This document shows positions 1 through 8,010 of a DNA stretch of 64,000 nt, one piece after another. Source of the DNA: an uncultured Eubacteriales bacterium (GTDB taxonomy: Bacteria > Bacillota > Clostridia > Oscillospirales > Oscillospiraceae); the NCBI GenBank assembly GCA_900545495.1, contig UQZJ01000013.1:1-64000 (forward strand), written 5' to 3'. Each line of letters begins with the position of its first letter. The stretch's first letter is position 1. Under the pieces are notes generated by a model that had not been told where the DNA came from, ran no database searches, and worked only from the letters and a program-made list of their open reading frames with translations. The position numbers were made by a program, and so were the translations under genes.

Positions 1-2
1 AC

Positions 3-959
3 ACCGCCAAGGGCTATGAGGGGATCATTGAACACCACATCATCCCGGCCATCGGCGCGATCAAGCTCAAGCAGCTCTCGTCCATCCACATCCAGCGAAT
101 GTATAACGACCTGAAAGAAAACGGCAGGATGCCTCGTGGGGCGAAACAGAACGACAAGCCCCTGTCCAACACTTTCGTGCGGCGTGTCCATGCGGTGCTG
201 CAGGCGGCGCTGAAGCAGGCGATGAAGGAGCGGCTCATCCCGTACAATCCCTGCGAGAACTGCCGCATCCCGCCCAAGGATAAGAAAGAGATGACCATCC
301 TGCCGCCGGAGAAAATCGGCAGGTACCTCCAGGAAGCGGAGAAGTACGGAGTCCTGCCCCTGTTCTATCTGGAGCTGTCCAGCGGCCTGCGCCGGGGCGA
401 ACTGCTGGCACTCCAGTGGGAGGACTTGAATGTAAAAGAGCGCATTCTGACGGTGAACAAGCAGGTCACCCGCATGGAGGGAGAGCTGGATGTGACGGAG
501 CCGAAAACGAAGAACTCCGTCCGCAAGGTGGCATTGTCTCAGCAGGCGGTGGAACTGCTCATCCAGGAGCATGAGCAGCATCCGGACAATCCCATCCTGT
601 TCCCGTCGCCCCGGACAGGCGGCTACTGGAGTCCGGATGCTGTGTCGAGGATCAACCGGAAGCTGCTGAAAAACGCGGGCATCGAGGAACACGTGCGCTT
701 TCACGACCTCAGACACACATTCGCCACGATGGCGATCTCCAGCGGCGTGGATGTAAAAACCCTGTCCAGCATGCTGGGCCACTACAGCGCCGGCTTCACT
801 CTGGACACCTACACGCACATCACCAACGATATGCAGAGAGGTGCGGCAGAGAAGATCGGCGGCTTCATGGAATCGGCTACGGCAACGCCTACCCCGGAGC
901 CTCCCGACCCGCCGGAGCAGAGCCGGTGCAAGGTGATTCCGTTCGAGAAGGTGGGATAA
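3..959 (+). CDS. Tyrosine recombinase/integrase, 5' end outside the window
   Basis: Phage/ICE-type tyrosine integrase that would catalyse integration and excision of a mobile element. The reading frame is open from base 3, so the N-terminal arm-binding domain lies upstream; what is visible starts in the SAM-like core-binding domain. The catalytic set is complete: Arg in LRRGE (bases 390-395), the HDLRH box (702-716), the His of LGH (about 780) and the nucleophilic Tyr in DTYTH (810-812). The C-terminus is a short Pro-rich tail. A strong terminator follows directly. The AT-rich gene pair and tRNA-Pro downstream make it the likely integrase of an island ending near 3.4 kb. Family call is firm; the element type (phage or ICE) cannot be told here. 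Confidence 0.93.
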   Translation, partial: TAKGYEGIIEHHIIPAIGAIKLKQLSSIHIQRMYNDLKENGRMPRGAKQNDKPLSNTFVRRVHAVLQAALKQAMKERLIPYNPCENCRIPPKDKKEMTILPPEKIGRYLQEAEKYGVLPLFYLELSSGLRRGELLALQWEDLNVKERILTVNKQVTRMEGELDVTEPKTKNSVRKVALSQQAVELLIQEHEQHPDNPILFPSPRTGGYWSPDAVSRINRKLLKNAGIEEHVRFHDLRHTFATMAISSGVDVKTLSSMLGHYSAGFTLDTYTHITNDMQRGAAEKIGGFMESATATPTPEPPDPPEQSRCKVIPFEKVG

Positions 960-966
960 AACAGAC

Positions 967-1002
967 GAAGCCCAAGGGACAAATCACAGTCCCTTGGGCT
1001 TC
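967..1002. terminator. Bidirectional rho-independent terminator between convergent genes
   Basis: Perfect 14-bp inverted repeat (967-980 with 989-1002) with an 8-base loop, followed by TGTTTGTG. It sits between the convergent integrase gene and the minus-strand AbiGi-linked operon and can serve both. Confidence 0.8.
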
Positions 1003-1024
1003 TGTTTGTGTATGCGTGGCGTGT

Positions 1025-2113
1025 TTACTTTCTTTCAGAATAGAATTGGTTAATATATGCGTTGCTTGTTAGCGCATTGATGTAGACCTCGTCGTGTTGC
1101 AGTATGTTATCCCCTTCTTGTTCTGCTTCCTCTTTTGTTTTAAATGCAGAAAAGGAAATATACATAGGTTTGCTATCGGTATCGCCATACAGAATTTTAA
1201 CTGTTCCATCGTCACATTCTTGAATATCCTTCACAAGTGCATTTACTAATAAGTTGGCGGTGTGAAGGGTGACGGTCTGTTTTAAGAAGTTGAATTCTAT
1301 GGTGCTCAAGAAAGTCAACGCAATTTTACCACCAATACTAAGAGGGGTATCCGTATGATTCATAGCTACTGATGTTAAATTAGTGGAAGTCAGCTTGGCA
1401 TTCAATCGTACAACTCTTTTCTCACATAAGAGCAGATAAAGCTCATCAATATCCTGTTGTTCTTCACGAGGCAAGTCGTTCAACAAACTCGGTGAAATCG
1501 AAAGTGCAAGCATACTCTCTATTGCCCTCAAACGCTTAAAGAAAGATTCATAGCAGCGGAAATATTCTTTTACATCCGATAAAGAAACCTTACCTGCTTC
1601 AGCAGGGGTATTATCCTCTTGCCTATAAAGATGTGCCAAGAGTGCCGTAGCAAGGCTAAAACTATCAGCAATCTCTTCAATGTTTTTAGCCTTCTCAAAT
1701 TGCACCTTATAGTTGACGGTGTGCCTATTTTCACCAAGCAAGAACGTAAAATTAAAAGTAATAATAGATTCCGGTTCAGATTTCAAAATTATTTTATCTT
1801 TTGTTCGACTGCGCAAAAGAGTTACAGTTCTTTTTTCTCCACCCACATCGAGTGTAATAGGCACAGGCTCAACTGCGGGCCCAACAAAAAATTGGGTTAT
1901 GTTAGTATATTCTTCTAATGGAAATTTCGCCCCCAGATGGCCAACGGTTGTAGCGACTGAAGTGACACCTTCTACTTGAACAACACGCCCTTCGGCGTAT
2001 GCGATTTCCATAGCGGCTAAGAAGTTTTTATATGCTTCGTCATCACTAAAGCGCAAAGTACCGTTGATATTAAACATGTCATCAGAAAAAATATCTTTGA
2101 TTTTATTTGCCAT
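1025..2113 (-). CDS. Unrecognised protein, partner of AbiGi-like gene
   Basis: A 362-residue protein I do not recognise. The chosen start is the ATG at 2113 (MANKIKDIF...), one base after the stop of the upstream AbiGi-like gene and preceded by AAAGGA; the longer frame to 2146 lacks a ribosome binding site. There is no signal peptide or membrane segment, so it should be cytoplasmic. It looks like an N-terminal alpha/beta part (to about residue 150), a helical middle rich in Leu/Glu, and a C-terminal beta-rich part. Base composition is strikingly AT-rich compared with the GC-rich neighbours, a sign of transfer. By position it could be the effector (AbiGii-like) half of an abortive-infection pair; I could not match it to AbiGii by sequence, so this is inference. 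Confidence 0.6.
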   Translation of the reverse strand: MANKIKDIFSDDMFNINGTLRFSDDEAYKNFLAAMEIAYAEGRVVQVEGVTSVATTVGHLGAKFPLEEYTNITQFFVGPAVEPVPITLDVGGEKRTVTLLRSRTKDKIILKSEPESIITFNFTFLLGENRHTVNYKVQFEKAKNIEEIADSFSLATALLAHLYRQEDNTPAEAGKVSLSDVKEYFRCYESFFKRLRAIESMLALSISPSLLNDLPREEQQDIDELYLLLCEKRVVRLNAKLTSTNLTSVAMNHTDTPLSIGGKIALTFLSTIEFNFLKQTVTLHTANLLVNALVKDIQECDDGTVKILYGDTDSKPMYISFSAFKTKEEAEQEGDNILQHDEVYINALTSNAYINQFYSERK

Positions 2114-2114
2114 A

Positions 2115-3056
2115 TTACCAATCCTTTCTGATTTCCGCCAATACAAGAATTTTACTAATTAGAATATTTTTCTGCATGGGGATATCATCCTGGTTATCAA
2201 AACAGCTATCAGGTAAAGCAGTTATTGTCTTGATAATTTCGATTCGGGCATGGATATCCGGGACAATGATATACCGTATATCATCATACGAAAACTCCAA
2301 CCAAAGTTTTCTGTATTTCTCATGTTCTAACCCTTTGCTGATTTCGTTGGCAAACGGAATCACATGAGGATTCGCTATGATGCTTTCTGCATTCAAAGAA
2401 GCAAGAACATCAGCGGCCGGAACATATCGCCATTCTCGTTCGTCATGGAAATTTTTGCAGATTTCAATCGTAGCAGAACTTGAATCACTACGAGTGAACT
2501 TTCTTTGCATGATTCCTCGCAACGGTTTGATATATGCCAAGCGATTGATTACATCCTGCGAATACTCTTCCGGGATGTCATCGTCTCTGAAGATTCGTTC
2601 AAATAGAGCGGAAAAGTCCTTGGCGTATTGTGAATCTTTGTTAAGATAATGAACTGGTTGCAGGTTTTTTCGCTCGCCCCAACTCTTAGAAAAAGCAATT
2701 GCATATTCCCCATAATAGGCAAAATGAGTGTTATTCTTTTCAAGGTCTGCCTGCTCATCTTTACTTAATGACTCATAGACTTCTCCAACACCGTTTACGG
2801 AAAAAGTGTCTGCAAGTTTATGAAAAGGAATATCGCAAAAGCACTTTTGCAAAATAGCAGCTTCGTTAAATGCGCGAGTGCCACTATGGATGTTTAAGTA
2901 ATCAATGGTCTCAACGCAATACCGTGGAATAATGGCCCTGCGGCGAAGAACAGAGTCTAAGTATTCTGGTTTTGTCATGAAATGAAAGAGCGTGTTGGCA
3001 CTCTGAGCGTAATCATCATATGGTAAATAGGAAAACTGACTGTTAGCGAGCATCAC
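2115..3056 (-). CDS. AbiGi-like abortive infection protein
   Basis: A 313-residue protein resembling the AbiGi family (putative abortive phage-resistance protein, antitoxin side). Diagnostic features are the early TLFHFMTK.EYLDSVL segment, RYCVE, the CFCDIPFHKL motif near residue 95 and YYGEYAIAFSKSWGERKNLQPVHYL near residue 140, all in family order, plus a later FHDEREWRY motif. No signal peptide or membrane helix. Start is GTG at 3056 with GGAG five bases upstream; an ATG follows immediately. It is the first gene of a two-gene AT-rich operon with a near-consensus promoter. Known family role: with a partner protein it halts phage propagation. Activity of this copy is inferred only from family and neighbourhood. 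Confidence 0.7.
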   Translation of the reverse strand: MMLANSQFSYLPYDDYAQSANTLFHFMTKPEYLDSVLRRRAIIPRYCVETIDYLNIHSGTRAFNEAAILQKCFCDIPFHKLADTFSVNGVGEVYESLSKDEQADLEKNNTHFAYYGEYAIAFSKSWGERKNLQPVHYLNKDSQYAKDFSALFERIFRDDDIPEEYSQDVINRLAYIKPLRGIMQRKFTRSDSSSATIEICKNFHDEREWRYVPAADVLASLNAESIIANPHVIPFANEISKGLEHEKYRKLWLEFSYDDIRYIIVPDIHARIEIIKTITALPDSCFDNQDDIPMQKNILISKILVLAEIRKDW

Positions 3057-3088
3057 ATCGTCTCCATCCTGTTTAGAAAATCAGAAAA

Positions 3089-3114
3089 GCCGCGTGGGAG
3101 TACACCCACACGGC
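3089..3114 (-). promoter_or_regulatory. Leader hairpin in AbiGi-like operon
   Basis: Inverted repeat 3089-3098 with 3105-3114 (one mismatch, 6-base loop). On the minus strand it is followed by GCTTTTCTGATTTT, so it is terminator-like, yet it lies between the promoter at 3148-3176 and the GTG start at 3056. It may attenuate the operon or be a leftover terminator. Confidence 0.45.
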
Positions 3115-3147
3115 GGCCTTGGTGATACAAAGGCTCACCGTAAAATA

Positions 3148-3176
3148 ATTATAAGGGATAATGCCGAAAAATTCAA
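3148..3176 (-). promoter_or_regulatory. Near-consensus promoter of AbiGi-like operon
   Basis: Minus-strand TTGAAT (3171-3176), 17-base spacer, TATAAT (3148-3153). Transcription would start near 3140 and read into the AbiGi-like gene. Confidence 0.7.
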
Positions 3177-3344
3177 GTTTCCGTCGTATCTGCGGCGAAA
3201 ATACCGAGTTGCACCCGTTAGGGATTGGTTAGGGATTTAGCGGTTTTTGCCACTCTACCATACAAGGCTACAACGACAATTTTACCTCTCTGACCACAGT
3301 TGAAATGTGGTCAAGTGAAACTCAAAAACAAACTTTTAACGCAG

Positions 3345-3370
3345 AAAAACCGCCTAAAAAGGCGGTTTTT
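3345..3370 (-). terminator. Terminator downstream of tRNA-Pro
   Basis: Perfect 10-bp arms AAAAACCGCC / GGCGGTTTTT with a 6-base loop. On the minus strand it ends the tRNA-Pro transcript and has its own T-run; it is symmetrical and could work in both directions. Confidence 0.8.
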
Positions 3371-3380
3371 CAAAGAAAGG

Positions 3381-3456
3381 TGGTCGGAGTGCAGGGACTC
3401 GAACCCTGGGCCTCCTGCTCCCAAAGCAGGCGCGCTACCAACTGCGCAACACCCCG
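3381..3456 (-). tRNA. tRNA-Pro(TGG)
   Basis: Minus-strand cloverleaf starting CGGGGTGT with a 7-bp acceptor stem (one G-T pair), D-loop with the AGTTGGTAG sequence, anticodon stem CCTGC/GCAGG with a 7-base loop carrying TGG, T-arm with GGTTCGAGTCC, discriminator A and an encoded CCA (3381-3383). Its 3' end faces the integrase side, so it is a good candidate attachment site for the element that ends here. Confidence 0.93.
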
Positions 3457-3847
3457 TTATGAAGTTAGGCGATCCGGCTGGGCGTATTCTCCCAAACCAC
3501 CCGCGCTACCAACTGCGCTAATCCCGGATTTTTGGGTATTCAGTTTCGCTTTAACTGTGGTCAAACATGTGGTCACGGCGATTTTTTGACCACCTCGGCT
3601 TGCGGGGGAAGTGCCTGTATCGCAGGCGTATCAAGGGATTGCGGACACGGTATTTTCTGGCTTGAAAGGGGAGCATCCTGCTCCCAAACCAGGCGCGATA
3701 CCAACTTCGCTATACCCGGATATTCAATTTCTGCCATGATACCACGGCCGGGGAGAAAGCGAAAGCTCGCTCCGCATACGGTCGAGCACCATGAGAGGCA
3801 CCGGAACGATACCCACCTATCCTACCATGGCGCGGCGGAAAAAGCAA
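3457..3847. other. Gene-free stretch with two decayed tRNA-like copies
   Basis: No convincing gene. Two stretches, 3487-3527 and 3672-3714, resemble the anticodon arm, D-arm and 5' acceptor strand of the tRNA-Pro complement, with CTCCCAAACCA and CGCGNTACCAACTNCGCTA in common, but the T-arm and the 3' acceptor strand are missing and stems are broken. Both are followed by CCCGGAT and ATTCANTTTC. They look like decayed tRNA duplicates or scars of past integrations. GTGGTCA words occur at 3557 and 3570, as they do on the other side of the tRNA. Confidence 0.5.
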
Positions 3848-3878
3848 CAGCGGGGCGCAGATTTTCTGCGCCCCGCTG
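3848..3878 (-). terminator. Terminator of the histidine kinase operon
   Basis: Perfect 14-bp arms (3848-3861 with 3865-3878), 3-base loop, followed on the minus strand by TTGCTTTTT. Located 30 bases past the kinase stop. Confidence 0.85.
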
Positions 3879-3907
3879 CGATCTGCCTGCTTTATCTGTC
3901 TGTCCGG

Positions 3908-5860
3908 TCAGCTTGGCGGCACCAGAGGCAGCGTCACATCCGCCCGGAACAGGTCTGCGTCGATGGACAGCCGGAACGTGCCGCCCATCAGCTGCACAAG
4001 GCTCCGCGCAATGGAAAGCCCCAGCCCGCTGCCCTCCGTGTGGCGGGAGGTATCCCCCCGCACAAAGCGCTCCATCAGTTCGTCGGGGGAGATGTTCAGC
4101 TCGGCGCGGGATACATTCTTGAAGCTCATGGTCATCTGCCCGTCTGCCGTGACACCGGACACATAGACCCGCGTCTCCGGCATGGCGTATTTGCAGATGT
4201 TGGACACCAGATTGTCCATGACCCGGCTGAGCAGCTTGCTGTCGGCCAGCACCACGGGCTGTCCCGCCGGCGGCTGGGTCACCAGCGTCAGATGGCAGTC
4301 CGCCAGCCGATCCTGATACTCACCGGTGATCTGGCTGAACAGCACGCTCACATCCGTGGGCTGCAGATCCACCGGCAGCGCGCCGGAGGACGCCTTGGAC
4401 GCTTCCACCAGATCCTCCGTCAGCTTTTTCAGCCGCTTGCTCTGCCGGTCCAGCACGGTGATATACTCCCGGGCGGCGGGGGAGGAGATGTCCTCCTTTT
4501 TCAGCAGATCCACATAGTTGACGATGGATGTCAGCGGCGTCTTGATGTCGTGGGACACGTTGGTGATCAGCTCGGTTTTCATCCGCTCGGCGCGCATCTG
4601 CTCCTGCACGGCGCTCTCCATGCCGCTTTGCAGCCGGTTCATGGCCTGCCCGTACCGCCGGAAGGCGCCGAACAGCCGCTTGGTGTCCACCGGCGTGGAC
4701 AGGTCGCCCTCCGACAGCTGCTTGCCGTTTTTCTCCAGCGTCCGCAGGTTCAGGGCGATGGCCAGAATAGCCAGCAGCTCCACGAGCTTCAGCACCAGAA
4801 AATACTCTCCGTAGTAATTCATCTGATACAGTCCGATCTCCAGCAACGCCAGACCCAGCCCCACCAGCGCCGTTTTCCACACCAGCGGGATGCCGGTGAC
4901 GATGCGCCACAGCCACAGGGTCACGCCTCGCAGGATGCGCCACAGCAGCCGCAGCACCCGGGCGGTCAGGGAGCCGCGGATGACGGTGCCGGCCTTGCAC
5001 TGGGCGGCAAAGACGCACAGGAACAGCAGCGTGACCGGTATCAGCGCTGCACAGAAAAGGACCCGCCCCCACTCCGAATAGAAGGTGTCCCATCCGATGA
5101 AGAAGGCGCTTAGCAGCGCGATGATCCACACGTCGGCGGGGATCTTGTCCAGCCATGTCAGGTGGATGCCCTCGTGGTTCTGCCAATGTCCGGCGGACGC
5201 CATGGAGAAGCAGAAGCAGAACAGCGTCAGCAGGCCGCACAGCACCGTGAGGAAGATAGCCAGCCCGGTGTGGGCCAGCAGCCACGAGCAGACCAGATAG
5301 GAGTAGCTGGGGGCTTGTCCGCTTTTCTCCAGCAGGGTGGCGGTGATGGCGACCTGAATGGCGGAGAGGCCCGTGCTTGCCGACAGGTGATAGACATACA
5401 GCTCCTGCGTGTCGTACAGCAGTTTGTCGCTCTCCGTCAGGTCGAAGTTGGCCAGATACGTCTCACCGGTATCCGGGTCGGACACGACAAGCTGGCAGGA
5501 GGAGAGCTCCCGGGAGAACGCGTCGGCAAACAGCCGGGGCAGCTCCGATAGAAGCTGCTGGGCGGCCTCCGGGTCATATTCAACGGTGGTGTAGGCCTCA
5601 TCGTTGACAAAGTAATACGACCTGTCCAGCAGTCCCACGCTGTCCAGCTGGGCGCAGAGGTAGTCGTTAGCCGTGCTGAGGCTGTCGTAGCACTGCTCCT
5701 GATACAGGGTCTGCCGCAGGTACGCGCCGTCGTCCAGAAAGACGCCGTAGCTGACCAGCACGCCGATGCCGACGCCGCCCAGCGCAGTGAGCGCGGCAAA
5801 CACCAGCGTCAGCGCAAAGGCGGCGGCCTTCGCCCACATTTTTCCCAACCAGCTTTTCAC
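3908..5860 (-). CDS. Membrane sensor histidine kinase
   Basis: A 650-residue sensor kinase partnered with the OmpR-type regulator just upstream. An N-terminal helix (about 10-40) is followed by an extracellular domain of roughly 150 residues, then a cluster of five to six membrane helices (about 195-385), a HAMP-like segment (LSEGDLSTPV), the phospho-acceptor box VSHDIKTPLTS near residue 435, an N-box DNLVSNICKYA and a G-box GSGLGLSIA. This is the domain order of membrane HisKA/HATPase kinases. Start is GTG at 5860, whose first bases overlap the regulator stop (GTGA), so translation is probably coupled. The sensing region is not one I recognise. The signal is unknown; adjacency to glycosyltransferase and pilin-like genes suggests the cell surface. 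Confidence 0.9.
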   Translation of the reverse strand: MKSWLGKMWAKAAAFALTLVFAALTALGGVGIGVLVSYGVFLDDGAYLRQTLYQEQCYDSLSTANDYLCAQLDSVGLLDRSYYFVNDEAYTTVEYDPEAAQQLLSELPRLFADAFSRELSSCQLVVSDPDTGETYLANFDLTESDKLLYDTQELYVYHLSASTGLSAIQVAITATLLEKSGQAPSYSYLVCSWLLAHTGLAIFLTVLCGLLTLFCFCFSMASAGHWQNHEGIHLTWLDKIPADVWIIALLSAFFIGWDTFYSEWGRVLFCAALIPVTLLFLCVFAAQCKAGTVIRGSLTARVLRLLWRILRGVTLWLWRIVTGIPLVWKTALVGLGLALLEIGLYQMNYYGEYFLVLKLVELLAILAIALNLRTLEKNGKQLSEGDLSTPVDTKRLFGAFRRYGQAMNRLQSGMESAVQEQMRAERMKTELITNVSHDIKTPLTSIVNYVDLLKKEDISSPAAREYITVLDRQSKRLKKLTEDLVEASKASSGALPVDLQPTDVSVLFSQITGEYQDRLADCHLTLVTQPPAGQPVVLADSKLLSRVMDNLVSNICKYAMPETRVYVSGVTADGQMTMSFKNVSRAELNISPDELMERFVRGDTSRHTEGSGLGLSIARSLVQLMGGTFRLSIDADLFRADVTLPLVPPS

Positions 5861-6549
5861 TTGCTGCCCTCCATTTTATAGCCCTTACCCCAGACCACCT
5901 TGATGTACCGGGGCTCGGACGGGTTGATCTCGATCTTTTCCCGCAGGTGCCGGATGTGGACGGCGATGGCGCCGGCGGCGTTGAGCGGCACGTCGTCCCA
6001 CACCCGGCGGTAGATCTCGCTGGGGGAGAACACGGTGCCTGCGTTCTGCATGAGAAAGCGCAGAATGTCGTACTCCTTGGGGGTCAGTGCGGCGTTTTCA
6101 CCGTCCACGGTGACGGTCTTGGCATTGTCGTCCAGCCGGATGCCGCCGATGACCAGCGTGCTGGGCTGCACCGTACCGCCGCCCAGCTGCAAATACCGCC
6201 GCAGCTGGGAGCGCACCCGCGCCAGCAGCTCCACCGGGTTGAAGGGCTTGGTGATATAGTCGTCCGCGCCTACGTTCAGGCCCAGTACCTTGTCGGTGTC
6301 CTCGCTCTTGGCAGTCAGCAGGATCACCGGCACATTGCTGGTCTGCCGCAGCTGGGCCATGGCGGTGAGACCGTCCATCACCGGCATCATGATATCCATG
6401 AGAATGAGATGCACGTCCTCCCGTGCGGCGACGGACAAGGCCTCCTTGCCGTTATACGCCTTCAGAACGCGGTAGCCCTCCGCTGTCAGGTAGATCTCCA
6501 GTGCCGAAACGATATCCCGCTCATCATCACAGACCAGAATGGTATACAT
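5857..6549 (-). CDS. OmpR/PhoB-family response regulator
   Basis: A 230-residue DNA-binding regulator. Receiver domain with acidic pocket CDDE (residues 7-10), phospho-acceptor Asp52 in LILMDIMMP and switch Lys in ITKPF; the second half is a winged helix with TPKEYDILRFLM and YIKVVWGKGYKM. Start is ATG 6549 with AAGGAGG nine bases upstream; a longer frame to 6606 has no such site and would start inside the promoter region. It overlaps the kinase gene by 4 bases. Its own promoter lies at 6580-6608. A TTAA repeat array before the neighbouring glycosyltransferase is a plausible target. Confidence 0.93.
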   Translation of the reverse strand: MYTILVCDDERDIVSALEIYLTAEGYRVLKAYNGKEALSVAAREDVHLILMDIMMPVMDGLTAMAQLRQTSNVPVILLTAKSEDTDKVLGLNVGADDYITKPFNPVELLARVRSQLRRYLQLGGGTVQPSTLVIGGIRLDDNAKTVTVDGENAALTPKEYDILRFLMQNAGTVFSPSEIYRRVWDDVPLNAAGAIAVHIRHLREKIEINPSEPRYIKVVWGKGYKMEGSK

Positions 6550-6579
6550 ATGCCGCGCCCTCCTTTTCATACTCCAAAC

Positions 6580-6608
6580 ATCATACGAGAAAAAGGGGCG
6601 CGGCACAA
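6580..6608 (-). promoter_or_regulatory. Promoter of the two-component operon
   Basis: Minus-strand TTGTGC (6603-6608), 17-base spacer, TATGAT (6580-6585), about 30 bases before the regulator start codon. Confidence 0.55.
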
Positions 6609-6619
6609 TAGGGGAAGTA

Positions 6620-7882
6620 TTAGTTTTTCATTAAGTTTACGCTCTGCATCGGCAGCCGGGCGGGCGCACCGTGACGGATGGGCTTCCACTCCACCTTCAT
6701 GAACAGGGCGGCGAAGGAGATGGGGATGTAGGTGAACATGAACAGGGGAAAGCTGAAGGTGTACATCACCTTCTGCCACGCCGGGGCGTGGATCTGCCGC
6801 CACTCGGTGGCGGTGGTGATGCCGCCGATGACCAGCAGCGTCAGGTAGATGCCGCCCAGACACTCCAGCAGGGAGCGCATGGCGAACCACAGCCCCGCGC
6901 CCTCGGCAAGGCCGATGGCCGCCAGCGTCACATTGGCGAGGATACTGATGCACGTCAGAACAAAGGCGGGCATGATGGCCATGGCCATATCGAAGCAGCT
7001 CCAGCTGCCCTTGGCTGCGCCCTTCAGCAGCCGGCCGCCGTAGTACCAGAACACCTGAATGTAGCCCTTGGCCCAGCGCAGGCGCTGGCGGCAGGACTGC
7101 CGGAAGCCGGTGGGCTGCTCGTCGTACAGCACCGCGTCCTCGCAGATGGCGATGATCTCGCCGTCGGTGATGTGGCGGACAGAGAACTCGATATCCTCCG
7201 TCAGCAGGTAGAACCGCCAGCCGCCGGTCTTGTCCAGAATACGCTGGGAGAACAGGAAGCCCGTCCCGCCCACGGCGGCGCTGGAGCCCAGCCGCATCCG
7301 TGCGCCGTTGAGGTAGCGGCTCTCCCGCAGGAACCACAGGCCGTAGCCGGCGCTGATCCAGTTGTCGGCGTAGTTCTTGCTGTTGCGGTAGCTGGTGACG
7401 ATCTCGTAGCCGTTGGAGAACACGGCGTTCATCTTCTCAATGTAGTCCGGGGCGAGGATGTTGTCGGCGTCGAACACGAAGTAGCCGTCAAAGCCGTCGG
7501 GATAATCGGCCTTGATGTGCTGGGTCAGGAAATCCAGGGCGTAGCCCTTGCCCACGTTGACATGGTTGAACCGCTCGTACACCACGGCCCCGTGCCGCCG
7601 CGCGATGGCGGCGGTGTCGTCGGTGCAGTTGTCCGCCGCCACAAAGACGGTGAGCAGGGCGGGGTCGTACGTCTGCTGCCGGAGGCTGTCCAGCAGCCCG
7701 CCGATGACGGCGGACTCGTTCCGCGCCGCGATGAGCACGGCGTAGCGGTGGGGCGACGGCGGGCAGGGGAGGGGGCGCTGCTTCTTGGCCAGCACCAGCG
7801 GGATATATAGGAACTGATAGGCGTAGCAGATAAAAAACAGTGCGGAGATCAGCGCGTTCACGGTGCGCAGGGCTGTTTCCAT
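6620..7882 (-). CDS. Membrane family-2 glycosyltransferase
   Basis: A 420-residue processive-type GT2 enzyme. An N-terminal helix (about 10-35) precedes the catalytic domain: AARNES, AADNCTDDT, the DXD-type FDADN near residue 140, a TEDIEF acceptor motif and the QRLRW signature (Q-x-x-R-W) of NodC/BcsA/chitin synthase-like transferases. Three to four C-terminal membrane helices follow. It would move a sugar from a nucleotide donor to a growing or membrane-bound acceptor at the inner face of the membrane. Start is taken at ATG 7882, with AGGAAG eight bases upstream; the GTG three codons earlier touches the ribosome binding site. It lies between the pilin-like operon and the two-component genes, all minus strand. 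The product polymer cannot be told. Confidence 0.88.
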   Translation of the reverse strand: METALRTVNALISALFFICYAYQFLYIPLVLAKKQRPLPCPPSPHRYAVLIAARNESAVIGGLLDSLRQQTYDPALLTVFVAADNCTDDTAAIARRHGAVVYERFNHVNVGKGYALDFLTQHIKADYPDGFDGYFVFDADNILAPDYIEKMNAVFSNGYEIVTSYRNSKNYADNWISAGYGLWFLRESRYLNGARMRLGSSAAVGGTGFLFSQRILDKTGGWRFYLLTEDIEFSVRHITDGEIIAICEDAVLYDEQPTGFRQSCRQRLRWAKGYIQVFWYYGGRLLKGAAKGSWSCFDMAMAIMPAFVLTCISILANVTLAAIGLAEGAGLWFAMRSLLECLGGIYLTLLVIGGITTATEWRQIHAPAWQKVMYTFSFPLFMFTYIPISFAALFMKVEWKPIRHGAPARLPMQSVNLMKN

Positions 7883-7915
7883 ACAGAACACTTCCTTTCT
7901 TTCTCTGTGTCCTCC

Positions 7916-7971
7916 ATGGTAGAGAAAAAGCCCTTAAGAAACAAGAAAGCGGCGGATTAAGAATCCATTAA
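7916..7971 (-). promoter_or_regulatory. Putative activator-dependent promoter with TTAA repeats
   Basis: Minus-strand TTGTTT (7939-7944), 17-base spacer, TACCAT (7916-7921): a weak promoter. TTAA words at 7934, 7957 and 7968 are spaced about 11 and 23 bases apart, i.e. near whole helical turns, as in PhoB/OmpR-type operators. Binding by the regulator downstream is inference. Confidence 0.4.
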
Positions 7972-8008
7972 GAGGAGAGGGAGACGCGCTCTGCGTCTCC
8001 CTCTCCTC
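7972..8008 (-). terminator. Hairpin terminator of the pilin-like operon
   Basis: Perfect 16-bp arms (7972-7987 with 7993-8008) and a 5-base loop, directly after the last pilin-like gene. The T-run on the minus strand is poor. Confidence 0.65.
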
Positions 8009-8010
8009 GT

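Noticed and set aside
3300..3589. Open frames across tRNA-Pro
   Set aside because: They read through the tRNA and its flanks and have no ribosome site.
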